NCBI GenBank assembly: GCA_904387375.1
Contig: CAJFLE010000003.1
Location: forward strand, 1-64,000
Reading direction: 5' to 3'
DNA length: 64,000 nt
Source: Candidatus Protoclostridium gallicola
GTDB lineage: Bacteria; Bacillota; Clostridia; Christensenellales; Pumilibacteraceae
A program made the translations under genes and the position numbers. The notes beneath the pieces were generated by a model, which searched no databases, was not told the DNA's origin, and saw nothing but the letters and a program-made list of their open reading frames with translations. The stretch's first letter is position 1, and the number at the start of each line of letters is the position of its first letter. This document shows, one piece after another, positions 18,140 through 27,300 of the stretch.

Positions 18140-18781
18140 TCACAGTTTCACCGACAGGCTCATACCGTCGCCGACGGGCAGCACCGAAGTGACCAGCCGC
18201 GGGTCGGAGGTGACGTCGCGCATGAATATCGCCAGCCTGTCCGCTATCGTTTGTTTGCTTTTCGGGATCTCCCTGCCGCCCGACATGCGCTCGGAGTACA
18301 ACACGTTGTCGGCGAGCAGCACGCCGCCGCGCGGCAGCAGATCGATTATGTACGGCAGATATTCGTAATACCTGCCCTTCGGCCCGTCGAGAAAGACGAA
18401 ATCGAATTCGCCTTCCACCATGGGCAGGACGAGCGAGGCGTCGCCGGACAGTATGCGCACGCGCTTCTCCACTCCGTAGCGGCGGAAATTGCGGCGGGCG
18501 CGTTCGAGCGCGGCCTCGTCGAAGTCTATCGTGTACAGCTGCGCCGAGCTGCTGAGCAGCATGACCAGGGCGCTGTACCCTATCGCCGTGCCTATTTCCA
18601 GAATGCGGCGGGGGCGCAGCGCGTGCATGAGCGTTTTAAGCAGCTGCGCGCCCGTGCGGCTGACTATGGGAGCGCCGAACTTCTCCGCTTCCGCGGCGAC
18701 GTCCTCCGGCCCGGGAGGCCCGGAATTATCGACGAGGGACAGCAGATATTCCTCGGTCTGTCCGTATTCGTAGAAGCTCAT
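18140..18781 (-). CDS. trmR: TrmR-like tRNA 5-hydroxyuridine methyltransferase
   Basis: 213 aa SAM-dependent O-methyltransferase of family 3. Motif I is ILEIGTAIGYSA, and the acidic and metal-binding motifs are YTIDFDEA, FDFVFLDGPKG and GGVLLADNVLYSG-like sequence. In B. subtilis the same family (YrrM/TrmR) methylates 5-hydroxyuridine at tRNA position 34 to 5-methoxyuridine. Adjacency to a U32 hydroxylation gene makes this better supported than a catechol or caffeoyl-CoA substrate. Its ATG overlaps the RNase J stop (TGATG), so it is translationally coupled to RNase J. Confidence 0.83.
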   Translation of the reverse strand: MSFYEYGQTEEYLLSLVDNSGPPGPEDVAAEAEKFGAPIVSRTGAQLLKTLMHALRPRRILEIGTAIGYSALVMLLSSSAQLYTIDFDEAALERARRNFRRYGVEKRVRILSGDASLVLPMVEGEFDFVFLDGPKGRYYEYLPYIIDLLPRGGVLLADNVLYSERMSGGREIPKSKQTIADRLAIFMRDVTSDPRLVTSVLPVGDGMSLSVKL

Positions 18782-20454
18782 CAGTTTTCGGCCACTATGG
18801 GCAGTATCATGGGGCTGCGGTGCGTTTCCTTGAACAGGAAGCTCTTGATTTCCTTGCGCACGAGATTCTTGTACACCGTCGTGTCCTCGATCTCTTTGAG
18901 GTCGATTTTATCGCTGACGCGCAGCACCACTTTCTTAGCCTCTTCGAGCAGTTCCTCGGCGTCGTCGGCGTATACGAATCCGCGGCTGACGAGATCAACG
19001 CTCGTGACCTTGCCCGCTTCCCTGTCCAGCCCGATTACGATGAGGAACAGGCCTTCCTCGGCAAGATGCTTGCGGTCGCGGAGCACCGTGCTGCCCACGT
19101 CGCCCACGCCGAGGCCGTCGACGAGCAGCGCGCCCGCGGGCACGTTGTCGCCTATGGATATGGATCTGCTCTTGACCAGCACCTGATTGCCGATGTCGGG
19201 CACGATTATGTTGGACGACGGCATACCCATGCGCATTGCCAGCTCGGCATGCTTTTTCTGGTGCCTGTGCTCGCCGTGCACGGGCATGAAGAACTTGGGC
19301 TTTATGAGCGAGTGAATGAGTTTCAGCTCTTCCTGGTAGGCGTGGCCGGATACGTGCACTTCCGCGAGGGACTCGTATATGACGCGGCAGCCGTGGCGGT
19401 ACAGGTTGTTTATGACGTTGTATACCATGCGCTCGTTGCCGGGTATGGGCGACGCGGAGATGATGACGGTGTCGTTGTAGCCCAGTTTTACCTTGGCCAT
19501 TTCGTCGCTCGCCATACGCGTGAGCGCGCTCATCGGTTCGCCCTGGCTGCCCGTCGTGATTATGACGAGCTCATTGTCCGGCACGTTCTTGATTTTGTCT
19601 ATGTCGACGATCATGTCGTCGGAGTAGCGCAGTTCGCCTATGCGCATGGCCACCGCCGCGATATTGATCATGCTCCTGCCGCAGAACGCCACTTTGCGCT
19701 TGTACTTGGCGGCGAGGTCTATGATCTGCTGTACGCGGTGGATGTTGGACGCGAACGTCGCGATGAATATGCGCCGCTCGGTGTTGTCCGCGAAGATGTT
19801 GTTGAAGGACGCGCCCACCGTGGTTTCGCTCATGGACGAACCGGGACGCTCGATATTCGTGCTCTCGGCGAGCAGAAGCAGCACGCCGCGGTTGCCTATC
19901 TCCGCTATGCGCTGGAGATTGATGACGTTGCCGTCCACGGGCGTGTAGTCCACCTTGAAGTCGCCGGTATGGAATACTACGCCGGCGGGCGTGGTGATGG
20001 CGAGCGCGCAGCTGCCGGCTATGGAGTGGGATACGTTGACGAACTCAACCTTAAAACAGCCGAACTGCACGGTGCTGCCCGGTTTGACTATGTTGAGTCT
20101 GGTATTCTCCACTTTCTGTTCGCGCAGCTTTGCCTCCACGAGCGCGAGCGTGATTTTCGTCCCGTATACGGGAACGTTGAGGTCTTTGAGTACGTACGGG
20201 AGCGCGCCGATATGGTCCTCGTGACCGTGGGTCAGAACGATACCTCTCACGCGATCCTTGTTGGCGAGAAGATACGACGTGTCCGGAATGACGAGGTCTA
20301 CTCCGGGCATGTCGACATTGGGAAAACACGAGCCGCAATCGATGACGAGAATATCGCCGGCGAATTCGAGCGCGGTCATATTTTTACCGATCTCCCCGAC
20401 GCCGCCCAGAAAAATCACCTTGAGGGCAGGCGAGTCAGTTCGTGATCTGTGCAA
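18781..20454 (-). CDS. rnj: Ribonuclease J
   Basis: 557 aa, normal for RNase J1/J2. The enzyme is a 5'-3' exonuclease and endonuclease central to mRNA decay in Gram-positives. The metallo-beta-lactamase motif is HGHEDHIG with His76, His78, Asp80 and His81. The second metal region HTGDFKVDYTPVDG, the beta-CASP region and SGHAYQEELKLI..IKPKFFMPVHGEHRH are all present, with a C-terminal dimerisation domain. The start is TTG with GGAGG 6 bases upstream. It overlaps trmR by one base, linking RNA decay with tRNA modification in one transcript. No RNase J2 paralogue is in the window. Confidence 0.94.
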   Translation of the reverse strand: MHRSRTDSPALKVIFLGGVGEIGKNMTALEFAGDILVIDCGSCFPNVDMPGVDLVIPDTSYLLANKDRVRGIVLTHGHEDHIGALPYVLKDLNVPVYGTKITLALVEAKLREQKVENTRLNIVKPGSTVQFGCFKVEFVNVSHSIAGSCALAITTPAGVVFHTGDFKVDYTPVDGNVINLQRIAEIGNRGVLLLLAESTNIERPGSSMSETTVGASFNNIFADNTERRIFIATFASNIHRVQQIIDLAAKYKRKVAFCGRSMINIAAVAMRIGELRYSDDMIVDIDKIKNVPDNELVIITTGSQGEPMSALTRMASDEMAKVKLGYNDTVIISASPIPGNERMVYNVINNLYRHGCRVIYESLAEVHVSGHAYQEELKLIHSLIKPKFFMPVHGEHRHQKKHAELAMRMGMPSSNIIVPDIGNQVLVKSRSISIGDNVPAGALLVDGLGVGDVGSTVLRDRKHLAEEGLFLIVIGLDREAGKVTSVDLVSRGFVYADDAEELLEEAKKVVLRVSDKIDLKEIEDTTVYKNLVRKEIKSFLFKETHRSPMILPIVAEN

Positions 20455-20490
20455 AATTTGCCTCCGCTGATTAAATTGTAATATATGATA

Positions 20491-20509
20491 ACCGCCCGCG
20501 GCGGTTAAA
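20491..20509. terminator. Hairpin after nucleotidyltransferase gene
   Basis: AACCGCC, CGC loop, GGCGGTT. The run after it on the minus strand is only T-rich, so termination would be weak. It lies between the nucleotidyltransferase stop and RNase J. Confidence 0.4.
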
Positions 20510-20553
20510 ATTCGTTTGGTTCCGTCAAAGATTATACTATAAAACGAAGATTA

Positions 20554-21552
20554 TTACAACTCAATAGACGCGAAAAGACGAAAAATTTCTGTCGGATTTT
20601 CGGAGTTTTGCAGATTTACGTTGCCGAGCATCGGACTGAGTTCGAACTTTCCTCCCACTATCTCGCCGCAGGCGGAAGCGTCGGCGAATTCTCCGGGCAG
20701 CACCACGCACTTTTCCAGCCGCGCAGAGCCCGCCACCACGGCGCCGTCGCCTATCACGCAGTCTTTTACCGTGCCGCGTACCACCGCCGTTTCGGCGATC
20801 AGGCTGCCGCCCCTGCGGCAGTTCCATACGCGGCGTATGTGCCGCGCGGACGGAAAGTACATTTCCGCCGCCTCGAAATTGGCGTCGTAATAGTCGCGCA
20901 GGCTGCCTATGTCCTTCCAGTACCCGCCGCACGGACAGACGGCGATTCTCTCGCCCAGGGAAAGGAGCAGCGGAAACAGGTCGCGGGCGAAGTCGAAGGG
21001 TACGCCGTCGGGCACGTACGACAGCACGCGGGTGTCGACGACGTATGTGCCGGCGTTGGCGACGCCCCGCCTGCCCTTCAGCCCGGCACATTTTTCGCAG
21101 ATCTCCGTCATGAACCCGCCCTCGGAGCGCACCGCCCCGAAGGCGCCGAGATCTTCCGCTTCCGCGGTTTCCACGGTCACCGCCGCGCCCGACTCCCGGT
21201 GCCGTCGCACGAGCGCGCTTATATCCGAGCCGCATATGGTATCGGCGGAGAGCACGACGATTTCCCCGCTCACGCCGGCGGCCGCGCGCTTTACGCTGCC
21301 CGCGGTGCCGAGAGGAATCTCGTCGCAGACGAACGACGGACGGATGTCCACGTATCCGGAGATATATTCCATGATGTCGCCGGGACGGTACCCGAGCGCG
21401 AAGGATATGTCGCGTATGCCGGCGGCGTTCAGTCTGCCGACGGCATAATCTATAACCGGCCTGTTCGCGACCGGCAGCATGGGTTTGGCACGATAATGCG
21501 ACAGCGGCATAACGCGGCTGCCGTACCCTCCCGCAAGAACTACTGCATTCAT
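20554..21552 (-). CDS. NDP-sugar pyrophosphorylase-like nucleotidyltransferase
   Basis: 332 aa. The N-terminal Rossmann-like domain has the nucleotide motif VLAGGYGSRVMPLSHYRAKP, followed by MLPVANRPVI, LGTAGSVKRA and LSADTICGSDI, typical of GlgC/RfbA/mannose-1-phosphate guanylyltransferase-type enzymes. After GGYWKDIGSLRDYYDAN comes a C-terminal region (about 240-310) with left-handed beta-helix character (SLIAETAVVRGTVKDCVIGD). The enzyme would activate a sugar phosphate with an NTP for cell-envelope glycan synthesis. The nucleotide and sugar cannot be assigned. No good ribosome site is seen before the ATG. Confidence 0.82.
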   Translation of the reverse strand: MNAVVLAGGYGSRVMPLSHYRAKPMLPVANRPVIDYAVGRLNAAGIRDISFALGYRPGDIMEYISGYVDIRPSFVCDEIPLGTAGSVKRAAAGVSGEIVVLSADTICGSDISALVRRHRESGAAVTVETAEAEDLGAFGAVRSEGGFMTEICEKCAGLKGRRGVANAGTYVVDTRVLSYVPDGVPFDFARDLFPLLLSLGERIAVCPCGGYWKDIGSLRDYYDANFEAAEMYFPSARHIRRVWNCRRGGSLIAETAVVRGTVKDCVIGDGAVVAGSARLEKCVVLPGEFADASACGEIVGGKFELSPMLGNVNLQNSENPTEIFRLFASIEL

Positions 21553-21739
21553 CCGCGTTAGTATGCAGCCACGGGCATGCGGTTATGCCGACGCGATGCA
21601 GAAGCGACAAAACTCGCGGCGCTCCGCCTTTTTACGCGGGCAAAAGCGCATTTTCTTCGCGAAAAAATTCAAATCCGCATTTTTCGACAAAATAATGCAA
21701 ATATAGAATTCTATCTACAAATTTCTCGACCGTAATCGT

Positions 21740-21769
21740 TTGCAACGCGCAAAAAATAAGATTTATAAT
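21740..21769 (+). promoter_or_regulatory. Promoter of the 66-aa protein gene
   Basis: TTGCAA (21740-21745), an 18-base spacer and TATAAT (21764-21769), followed by AGGAGG 20 bases later. The rest of the 244-base gap 21553-21796 shows no gene. Confidence 0.6.
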
Positions 21770-21796
21770 ATAGGGGACAGCAGGAGGTAAGAATAA

Positions 21797-21997
21797 ATGG
21801 AAAAAGAAAAACTCATGAAAACAGAAAACTACGAAGACGCGCCCAGGAGCGCAATCACCGAGGCAGAGTTCCGCGACCATACGGCGCTCGCGTTAGAAGA
21901 CTGCTTCAACGGCAACGTGTCCGCGGACGGCGACAGGATCGAAGTCCGCTTCAACACCGGCGAAAAATTCGAAATCAAAGTAACGAAAATCGCCTGA
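21797..21997 (+). CDS. Small conserved-looking hypothetical protein
   Basis: 66 aa, not recognised. The ATG follows a strong AGGAGG site. The sequence is mildly acidic with no membrane segment or Cys. The second half (DRIEVRFNTGEKFEIKVTKI) alternates polar and hydrophobic residues like a small beta-hairpin or beta-sheet domain. It has its own promoter and a terminator directly after the stop, so it is monocistronic. Its real start could also be the second Met (MKTEN) at residue 7. Confidence 0.6.
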   Translation: MEKEKLMKTENYEDAPRSAITEAEFRDHTALALEDCFNGNVSADGDRIEVRFNTGEKFEIKVTKIA

Positions 21998-22002
21998 CAT
22001 GC

Positions 22003-22034
22003 GAAATCCCCGAAAGTGACTTTCGGGGATTTTC
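22003..22034. terminator. Intrinsic terminator between convergent small genes
   Basis: AAATCCCCGAAAGT, single-base loop, ACTTTCGGGGATTT with T-rich flanks. It lies between the 66-aa gene (+) and the XRE gene ending at 22040 (-). Confidence 0.85.
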
Positions 22035-22039
22035 CGTTC

Positions 22040-22252
22040 CTATTTCCATTCGTCGCTCATGCCGAGAAGATAATCCGCCGTAACGCCGAGATATGCCGCT
22101 ATTTTCGGAATCGCAGACATGGGCGGCTCGTTATGGTCGTTCAGCCATTCGGACAAAGTAGACTGCCTCACGTTCAGATAAGCCGCCAGCTCGCTCTGTT
22201 TTCTTCCCTGTTCTTTCAGTTCTTTTTTTACGCGTTCGCCGAATATTTGCAT
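22040..22252 (-). CDS. XRE-family HTH regulator
   Basis: 70 aa, a single Cro/CI helix-turn-helix: KQSELAAYLNVRQSTLSEWL is the DNA-reading part and ADYLLGMSDEWK the end. It is divergent from the AT-rich 92-aa gene. Two exact inverted copies of a 15-bp palindrome lie between them, one in the promoter spacer of the divergent gene. It probably represses that gene and perhaps itself. There is no effector domain. Confidence 0.87.
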   Translation of the reverse strand: MQIFGERVKKELKEQGRKQSELAAYLNVRQSTLSEWLNDHNEPPMSAIPKIAAYLGVTADYLLGMSDEWK

Positions 22253-22302
22253 TTCCGTCCTCGGATTTTTTCATATTATATAAATTTTTCGCACAAAAAG
22301 CC

Positions 22303-22331
22303 TTGACTTTTCATAAAATATGAATTATTAT
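22303..22331 (+). promoter_or_regulatory. Promoter of the 92-aa Cys-rich protein gene
   Basis: TTGACT (22303-22308), a 17-base spacer and TATTAT (22326-22331). The 15-bp operator at 22310-22324 occupies nearly the whole spacer. Confidence 0.75.
22310..22324. promoter_or_regulatory. XRE operator site A
   Basis: TTCATAAAATATGAA, a 15-bp palindrome in the spacer of the promoter above. It is the exact inverse of site B, 31 bp away (about three helical turns). Confidence 0.75.
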
Positions 22332-22340
22332 ATTTATGCT

Positions 22341-22355
22341 TTCATATTTTATGAA
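22341..22355. promoter_or_regulatory. XRE operator site B
   Basis: TTCATATTTTATGAA, located at the expected transcription start of the 92-aa gene. A looser half-site (TTCATATTATAT) lies near 22270, close to the XRE start. Confidence 0.7.
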
Positions 22356-22368
22356 TTTTGTATAAGCT

Positions 22369-22647
22369 ATGAATAAACAATGCATACAATGTAAATATTT
22401 TCATTTATTTTATGTTAAATCCGGCGATTTCTTTCTGCAAACATGTATCGGGCATTGTGTATACAACACGAAGTTATCGATAAAAAACAGTATTAAAAAA
22501 GCATATGACGATAATTGTTCGTTTTGGGAAAGCAATGCTGAAATATTAAAAGTAAGACATAAAAAAATCGAACACAGACTAATCACAATGTCAAAGCAGA
22601 TAAATGAAATAGTGCAAATATTAAAAACAGAAAAAGAGAGAGAATAG
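22369..22647 (+). CDS. AT-rich Cys-containing small protein, unknown
   Basis: 92 aa, not recognised. The first half has CIQCKYF and later CIGHC and C at about 50, which may form a zinc or iron site; the second half (about 62-92) is a basic amphipathic helix. Base composition is strikingly AT-rich compared with every neighbour, and codon choice differs (many AAA, AAT and ATA), which suggests recent acquisition together with the divergent XRE gene. The promoter is under an XRE operator. The ribosome site is weak (AAGCT before ATG). Confidence 0.6.
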   Translation: MNKQCIQCKYFHLFYVKSGDFFLQTCIGHCVYNTKLSIKNSIKKAYDDNCSFWESNAEILKVRHKKIEHRLITMSKQINEIVQILKTEKERE

Positions 22648-22695
22648 AACACATATAAAATTAATATCAGCTTACTTTTACCGCACAATATATAA

Positions 22696-22723
22696 CGTGC
22701 GCCCGCCGAAAGGCGGGCGCACG
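22696..22723. terminator. Strong GC hairpin between convergent genes
   Basis: CGTGCGCCCGCC, loop GAAA, GGCGGGCGCACG. The T-tract is poor on the plus strand and only T/A-rich on the minus strand. It lies between the AT-rich gene and the lipoprotein ending at 22754. Confidence 0.65.
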
Positions 22724-22753
22724 CTGCGCGTCTGGTCATTTAGTCCTCAGCCG

Positions 22754-24304
22754 TTATACGACGGGAGCCAGGAGGAAGTAATCGATATTGGGAAGACGGA
22801 TAGCGCCTGCCGTTTCCGGAAGGAAGGTCAGTTCTATCGTATTCAGACCTTCGACGATATCGAGCTCGCCGGCAACGTCCGTCAGTATCGTCCACTCAGT
22901 CATATCCTTCCAGTTCGCACTGCCGAGAGTTGCCTTTTCCACCACACCGGAGATAGCCTTGTCGCTGCCGTTGAACTTCATGGAGAATGCATCGGACAAT
23001 TGAGTATCGCTTCTGCCGGCACCGCTGCCCGACTGCGCCCGCATGCCGAAGCGGTACTTGCCCGCGGCGTCGGACATGAAACGCAGAACGATCCTGTTCC
23101 CCTGCACGGATATGTTTGACGTGCTGGAACCTTCCGCTCCGTTGGAATACTCCTCATTCGTACCGGCTTTCTGCGTCGTGCTTTCGAACTTGTTAGCCGC
23201 GCCGCTCTGCAACTGTGCGCCGCTCATGTCGACGTAGATATCGTCCTCCGCCTGAAGCTTGTATGCGCCGCTTTCTTCATCCGTGTCGGCGACCTGCAGA
23301 CGACCCGCGACCGTTATATCGAAGGTGAGCGTCTGCCTGCCCTCGAAGTCCACGGTAACGGTATGCGTACCGCTCGAAGAAGTATCGAAGTCGACGAGCA
23401 TATCCGCCGTGACGGGGTAATCGCCCGTCGTGCCGTCGGAATACGTCAGCTTCAGCGTTGCCGAGCCGAACTCGTCGCCCACGCCGTACACGGAGTCGTA
23501 ATCCGCAATTTCGACCTTATCCACGCTCTTGAGGACTTCGATTTCGAAGGGTACGGATGCGTTGCGGTATCTTACGGTGACTGTCTTTTTGCCCGTCGTC
23601 TGCGTATCGAAGCCGTCGACGGCCGTCGGATCGGTTATTTCGACGGTGGCCTCGCTGCCGTCCTCGTATACAACGTCGACGGAAACGCTATCGAACGCAT
23701 CGCCTACGCGATAGCTCGTGCGGGAAGCCGCATTCAGTTCCGATTCGACGACACGCAAATCGCGCACGGATATCTCGTAGCTTGTAGTCAGTCTGCCGTA
23801 AGTGACCGTAACTTCCCTTTCGCCCGTACTGCCCGTATCGAAACCGGTAAGCATATCCGCCGTTACGGCCTCCGTCTTCGTGCTTCCGTCGGTATACATG
23901 ACGGTCACGGACGCATCGCCGTCGGTATACGACGAGCCTTTGATATATTCGGTCACGCTGTCGTCCGTCACGACTATCGCGGAAGCATAAAGGTCGCTGA
24001 CCGTTATGACAAATTCCGCGGTAACGCCTCCGTACGTAATGAGAACCGTCTTACTCCCGGCCACGGAAGTGTCGAACCCTTTCATCATATCTGCGGTGAC
24101 GTCCACCTGCTCGCGGCTGCCGTTTTCATACACGACGGTCATCGTTGCGCCGGCGAAACCGGCGCCGACGATATATTCCGACTGTCCGCGTACGGTCAGG
24201 CTTTTTACGGCACTGCCTCCGCACGCCGTCAGGCCGACAGACGCCGCCGCCAGTGCAAGCGCGAGGATCGCGCTAAGCAACGTTTTCTTTAACGTCTTTT
24301 TCAT
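22754..24304 (-). CDS. Lipoprotein, four Ig-like repeats plus CBM-like domain
   Basis: 516 aa from the ATG with GGAGG 7 bases upstream. A signal peptide with lipobox GLTAC predicts lipidation at Cys28. Four tandem bacterial Ig-like (BIG_3-type) domains of about 70-75 aa follow, each with a YxxGxxF start, a VxYxDGS strand and a GFDT...G..TVTVxY core (about 38-335). A C-terminal beta-sandwich of about 170 residues (KLQAEDDIYVDMSGAQLQSG to LPNIDYF) closely matches a domain in the lipoprotein at 33260-35776 and resembles CBM6/35-type modules. It is the last gene of the RR-HK-lipoprotein-GH3-GH3-lipoprotein series, 17 bases after the 1548-aa GH3. Role inferred: surface glycan capture. Confidence 0.85.
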   Translation of the reverse strand: MKKTLKKTLLSAILALALAAASVGLTACGGSAVKSLTVRGQSEYIVGAGFAGATMTVVYENGSREQVDVTADMMKGFDTSVAGSKTVLITYGGVTAEFVITVSDLYASAIVVTDDSVTEYIKGSSYTDGDASVTVMYTDGSTKTEAVTADMLTGFDTGSTGEREVTVTYGRLTTSYEISVRDLRVVESELNAASRTSYRVGDAFDSVSVDVVYEDGSEATVEITDPTAVDGFDTQTTGKKTVTVRYRNASVPFEIEVLKSVDKVEIADYDSVYGVGDEFGSATLKLTYSDGTTGDYPVTADMLVDFDTSSSGTHTVTVDFEGRQTLTFDITVAGRLQVADTDEESGAYKLQAEDDIYVDMSGAQLQSGAANKFESTTQKAGTNEEYSNGAEGSSTSNISVQGNRIVLRFMSDAAGKYRFGMRAQSGSGAGRSDTQLSDAFSMKFNGSDKAISGVVEKATLGSANWKDMTEWTILTDVAGELDIVEGLNTIELTFLPETAGAIRLPNIDYFLLAPVV

Positions 24305-24321
24305 GTCGGTACCTCCGTTCA

Positions 24322-27300
24322 TTACACCTGACCTCTGCGGTCGGGGTTATCCGTCAACGGCTGCCAGGTAAGCTGCGCGTCCGTAGAGATGCGTATGCAG
24401 TCAATGAGAGGCGCGCCGGTGCTGTTGCCGTCTTTTATCGTATTGCTCTTTATGGTGAGTTTTATGATATTCTCGCCCTGTGCGAGAGATATCGTTCCGG
24501 CTATCGGGTAATCCGCGAAGTCATAAGAACCGGGTGCGGAATTGGCAACCGTGATCGAATAGTCGATCTCCGTTCCGTTGACTTCGATGCCGAACACGCT
24601 GTTATCGAGCTCCATATTGCCGAGCTCGGACGCCAGACGGAGTACGAGATTGCCGCTTGCGTTGCGGTCGGACGTGATGACGAACTCTATGGAGTTCTCG
24701 GCATACGTGTTACCGAGGAAGTAGCCGTTGCTCCAGCCCTGCTCTATATCGCTTTCCAGACCGTCGCCGTAGATGTTATTCACGCCTTCGGCGGAGTTGG
24801 ATATTCCCGCGCCCATGAAGTCTTCGAGATCGACGTATTCGGCTTCGAACGTAAAGGTCTGTCTGCCTCCGCCCGTACTGCCGGCCGGAGCGAACGCCAG
24901 GCCGAAGCCTAACACGGCGGCAAGCAGCAATGCAAGCGCGGACGCTCCGAATGCCACGAACGATTTCTTGACGCGGAATTTGCCGTCAACGTAATCGCGT
25001 CTGCCCGTAGCGAACACATGTATGCACAGTCCGCCTGCGACAAGCACGATGCACGTTATGCCGATTACGAGTCCCGCGGTATACATAGCATACGAAACCG
25101 CGTCGTCCACATGCAGAGTCAGCGCCACGCTGTCCGCCATATCGCCCGATTTCGCCGTCACAACGAACTCATAATTACCGCTTTCCGCGGGAGTTCCGGA
25201 GAGCTTGCCGTCACGGGAAAGCACTATGCCTCGGGGCAGTTCGCCCGAGCCGAGCGTATAGCTCACATCGTTGGAACCCTGCGCGAAGTTGACGAACGAT
25301 TCGTATTCCGTTCCGACTTCGGCGTCGGTCAGCTTAAATTCGGCGTAACGTATACCGATATTTATCGTGAACGTGCGCTCGCCCGCCATGTAGTTCGGTC
25401 CGCTCGCAACGACCGTAAACGTTATCGTACCCGTTTCCGAAGGTACGCCGATCAACGTGCCGGAGCTCGTCAGACGCATACCCGAAGGCAGACGCTCGCC
25501 GGTCTTGAGCGCATACGTAAGCGTATTATCCTTGCTGCTTCCGAGTTCCGTCGCATAAGTCGTACCGAAACGCGCGTCCGGAAGCTCGGAGGCGGCAAAC
25601 GTATACTCCTTGTACATATTGATCATAAGCGTTACCGACATGGAGAGCATTCCGTCGCTTTCCGCCGTTATCGTCACCGGATAATTAGTGAACGGTATGG
25701 ACGAATCGCCGCTTATCACGCCATCCGGAGATAGCGTAAGCCCGTACGGAAGGATGCTGCCGTCGGCAAGCGAGTAAGTGATGTCGTGATGCTTACCGTC
25801 GAGAGTGTACGCCCAGTCCACGTTCGCATTGATTCCTTCGCCCACGACGCCGCTCACCGAACCCGTCTGTCTGACGTAGATGACGGAAAGCGATCTGTCG
25901 ACGACGGGCAGCGTAAACGTCGCGCTTCGCTCGGCTCCGCCGTACCTGGCAATGACCGTAAACTCGGACGCTTCGTCCTGCAGAGCCGCCGTACCGGATA
26001 TCGTGCCGTCGCTCGACAGCGTGAGTCCGTCGGGCAGACTGCCGGAGGCGAGCGAGTACGTCACGTTATCCGGAGACATGCCGTTATTCAGCTTAACCGT
26101 CGCTACGGACTGCTCGTAAGGCGTGGCGTCGATGGCCGGAGAGAGCGTGCCGCCCTCGAACGAGCCGAGCACATTGATCGTGCTCGCGTTGAATGCCGCA
26201 GTGAAGTTCAGGATCGTATAATACAGGTTGTGCATCGCGCGCCGCATACAGGCGACCGTAGTGGCGCTGTCCAGCCCCGCGGGATTCTGCACGCTGCCGC
26301 TCGTCGCAAGGAGTATATCGCCGCCGGCGCGTATAGCCTGGTTGCCGTTGAGCTGTCCTCTGCCCTGCACGTAGTCGGTGATTATCGTACCTACGAATCC
26401 CCACTCGCCGCGCAGCACTTCGGTAAGGAGCGCGTAATTACCGCCCGTCCAGACCGCGCCGAGATTGTTGAGAGCGCTCATCATGCCGTGAGAATCGTAC
26501 TTCTCCACGCATATGCGGAAAGGTTCGAGATATATTTCGCGGATAGTCTGTTCGTTGGCCCACGTCAGCAGCTTGTCTCGCTCGGATTCCTGATCGTTGA
26601 CGGCAAAGTGCTTCACGAAAGTCACCATGCCCTTTTCGTTGCAGCCTCGCACGATGTTGCCCGCCATCTCGCCCGAAAGCAGAGGGTCTTCGGAGAAGTA
26701 CTCGAAGTTACGGCCGCCGAAGGGCGAGCGGTGTATGTTGCATGCGGGAGCATAAAGCGCATGGACGCGGTTGCTGCCGCCGCTGCCGAACATACCCTGG
26801 CTGCCTATCATGAGACCTTTGCGGTATGCGATATCTTTGTTCCACGTCGAAGCCGTGACCGTTTCGCTGGCAAAGTTGGTATAGCTTCCGCCCACGTATC
26901 TGCCGGCGATACCGCTCGGTCCGTCCTCGTGACTGAACGTCGGTATGCCCAAAGAGTCTATGCCGCGCGTCGTCCAGCCGCTCGTCCATATCGTATACGC
27001 CATCGTGCCCTGGGTGTTTTTATCGCCGACGACCAGCTGATCGAGGAAGCGTTCCCACTGCGGATCGTCATACGGCAGGCCGTAAAGATCGATAAGTTTG
27101 ATGTTGTTGTTCGCACCCGTCACAGGCATCTCGGCGGAATACCAGGGGTCGGACGGGTCATCGCTCTCGACTATCGCATTGTTATCCGACGTGTTTGTGA
27201 CGGCGTCCATCGTCTCCTGCGAGGCGATGCGCTGCTCCGCCGTAGGCTCCTTGGGGAACGTTCCCGCGAAATCCGCGCGGCTCATGTACACGGTGCCCGC

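Noticed and set aside
22410..22739. 109-codon minus-strand frame opposite the AT-rich gene
   Set aside because: The plus-strand gene has promoter, operator and better composition; the antisense frame has no ribosome site.
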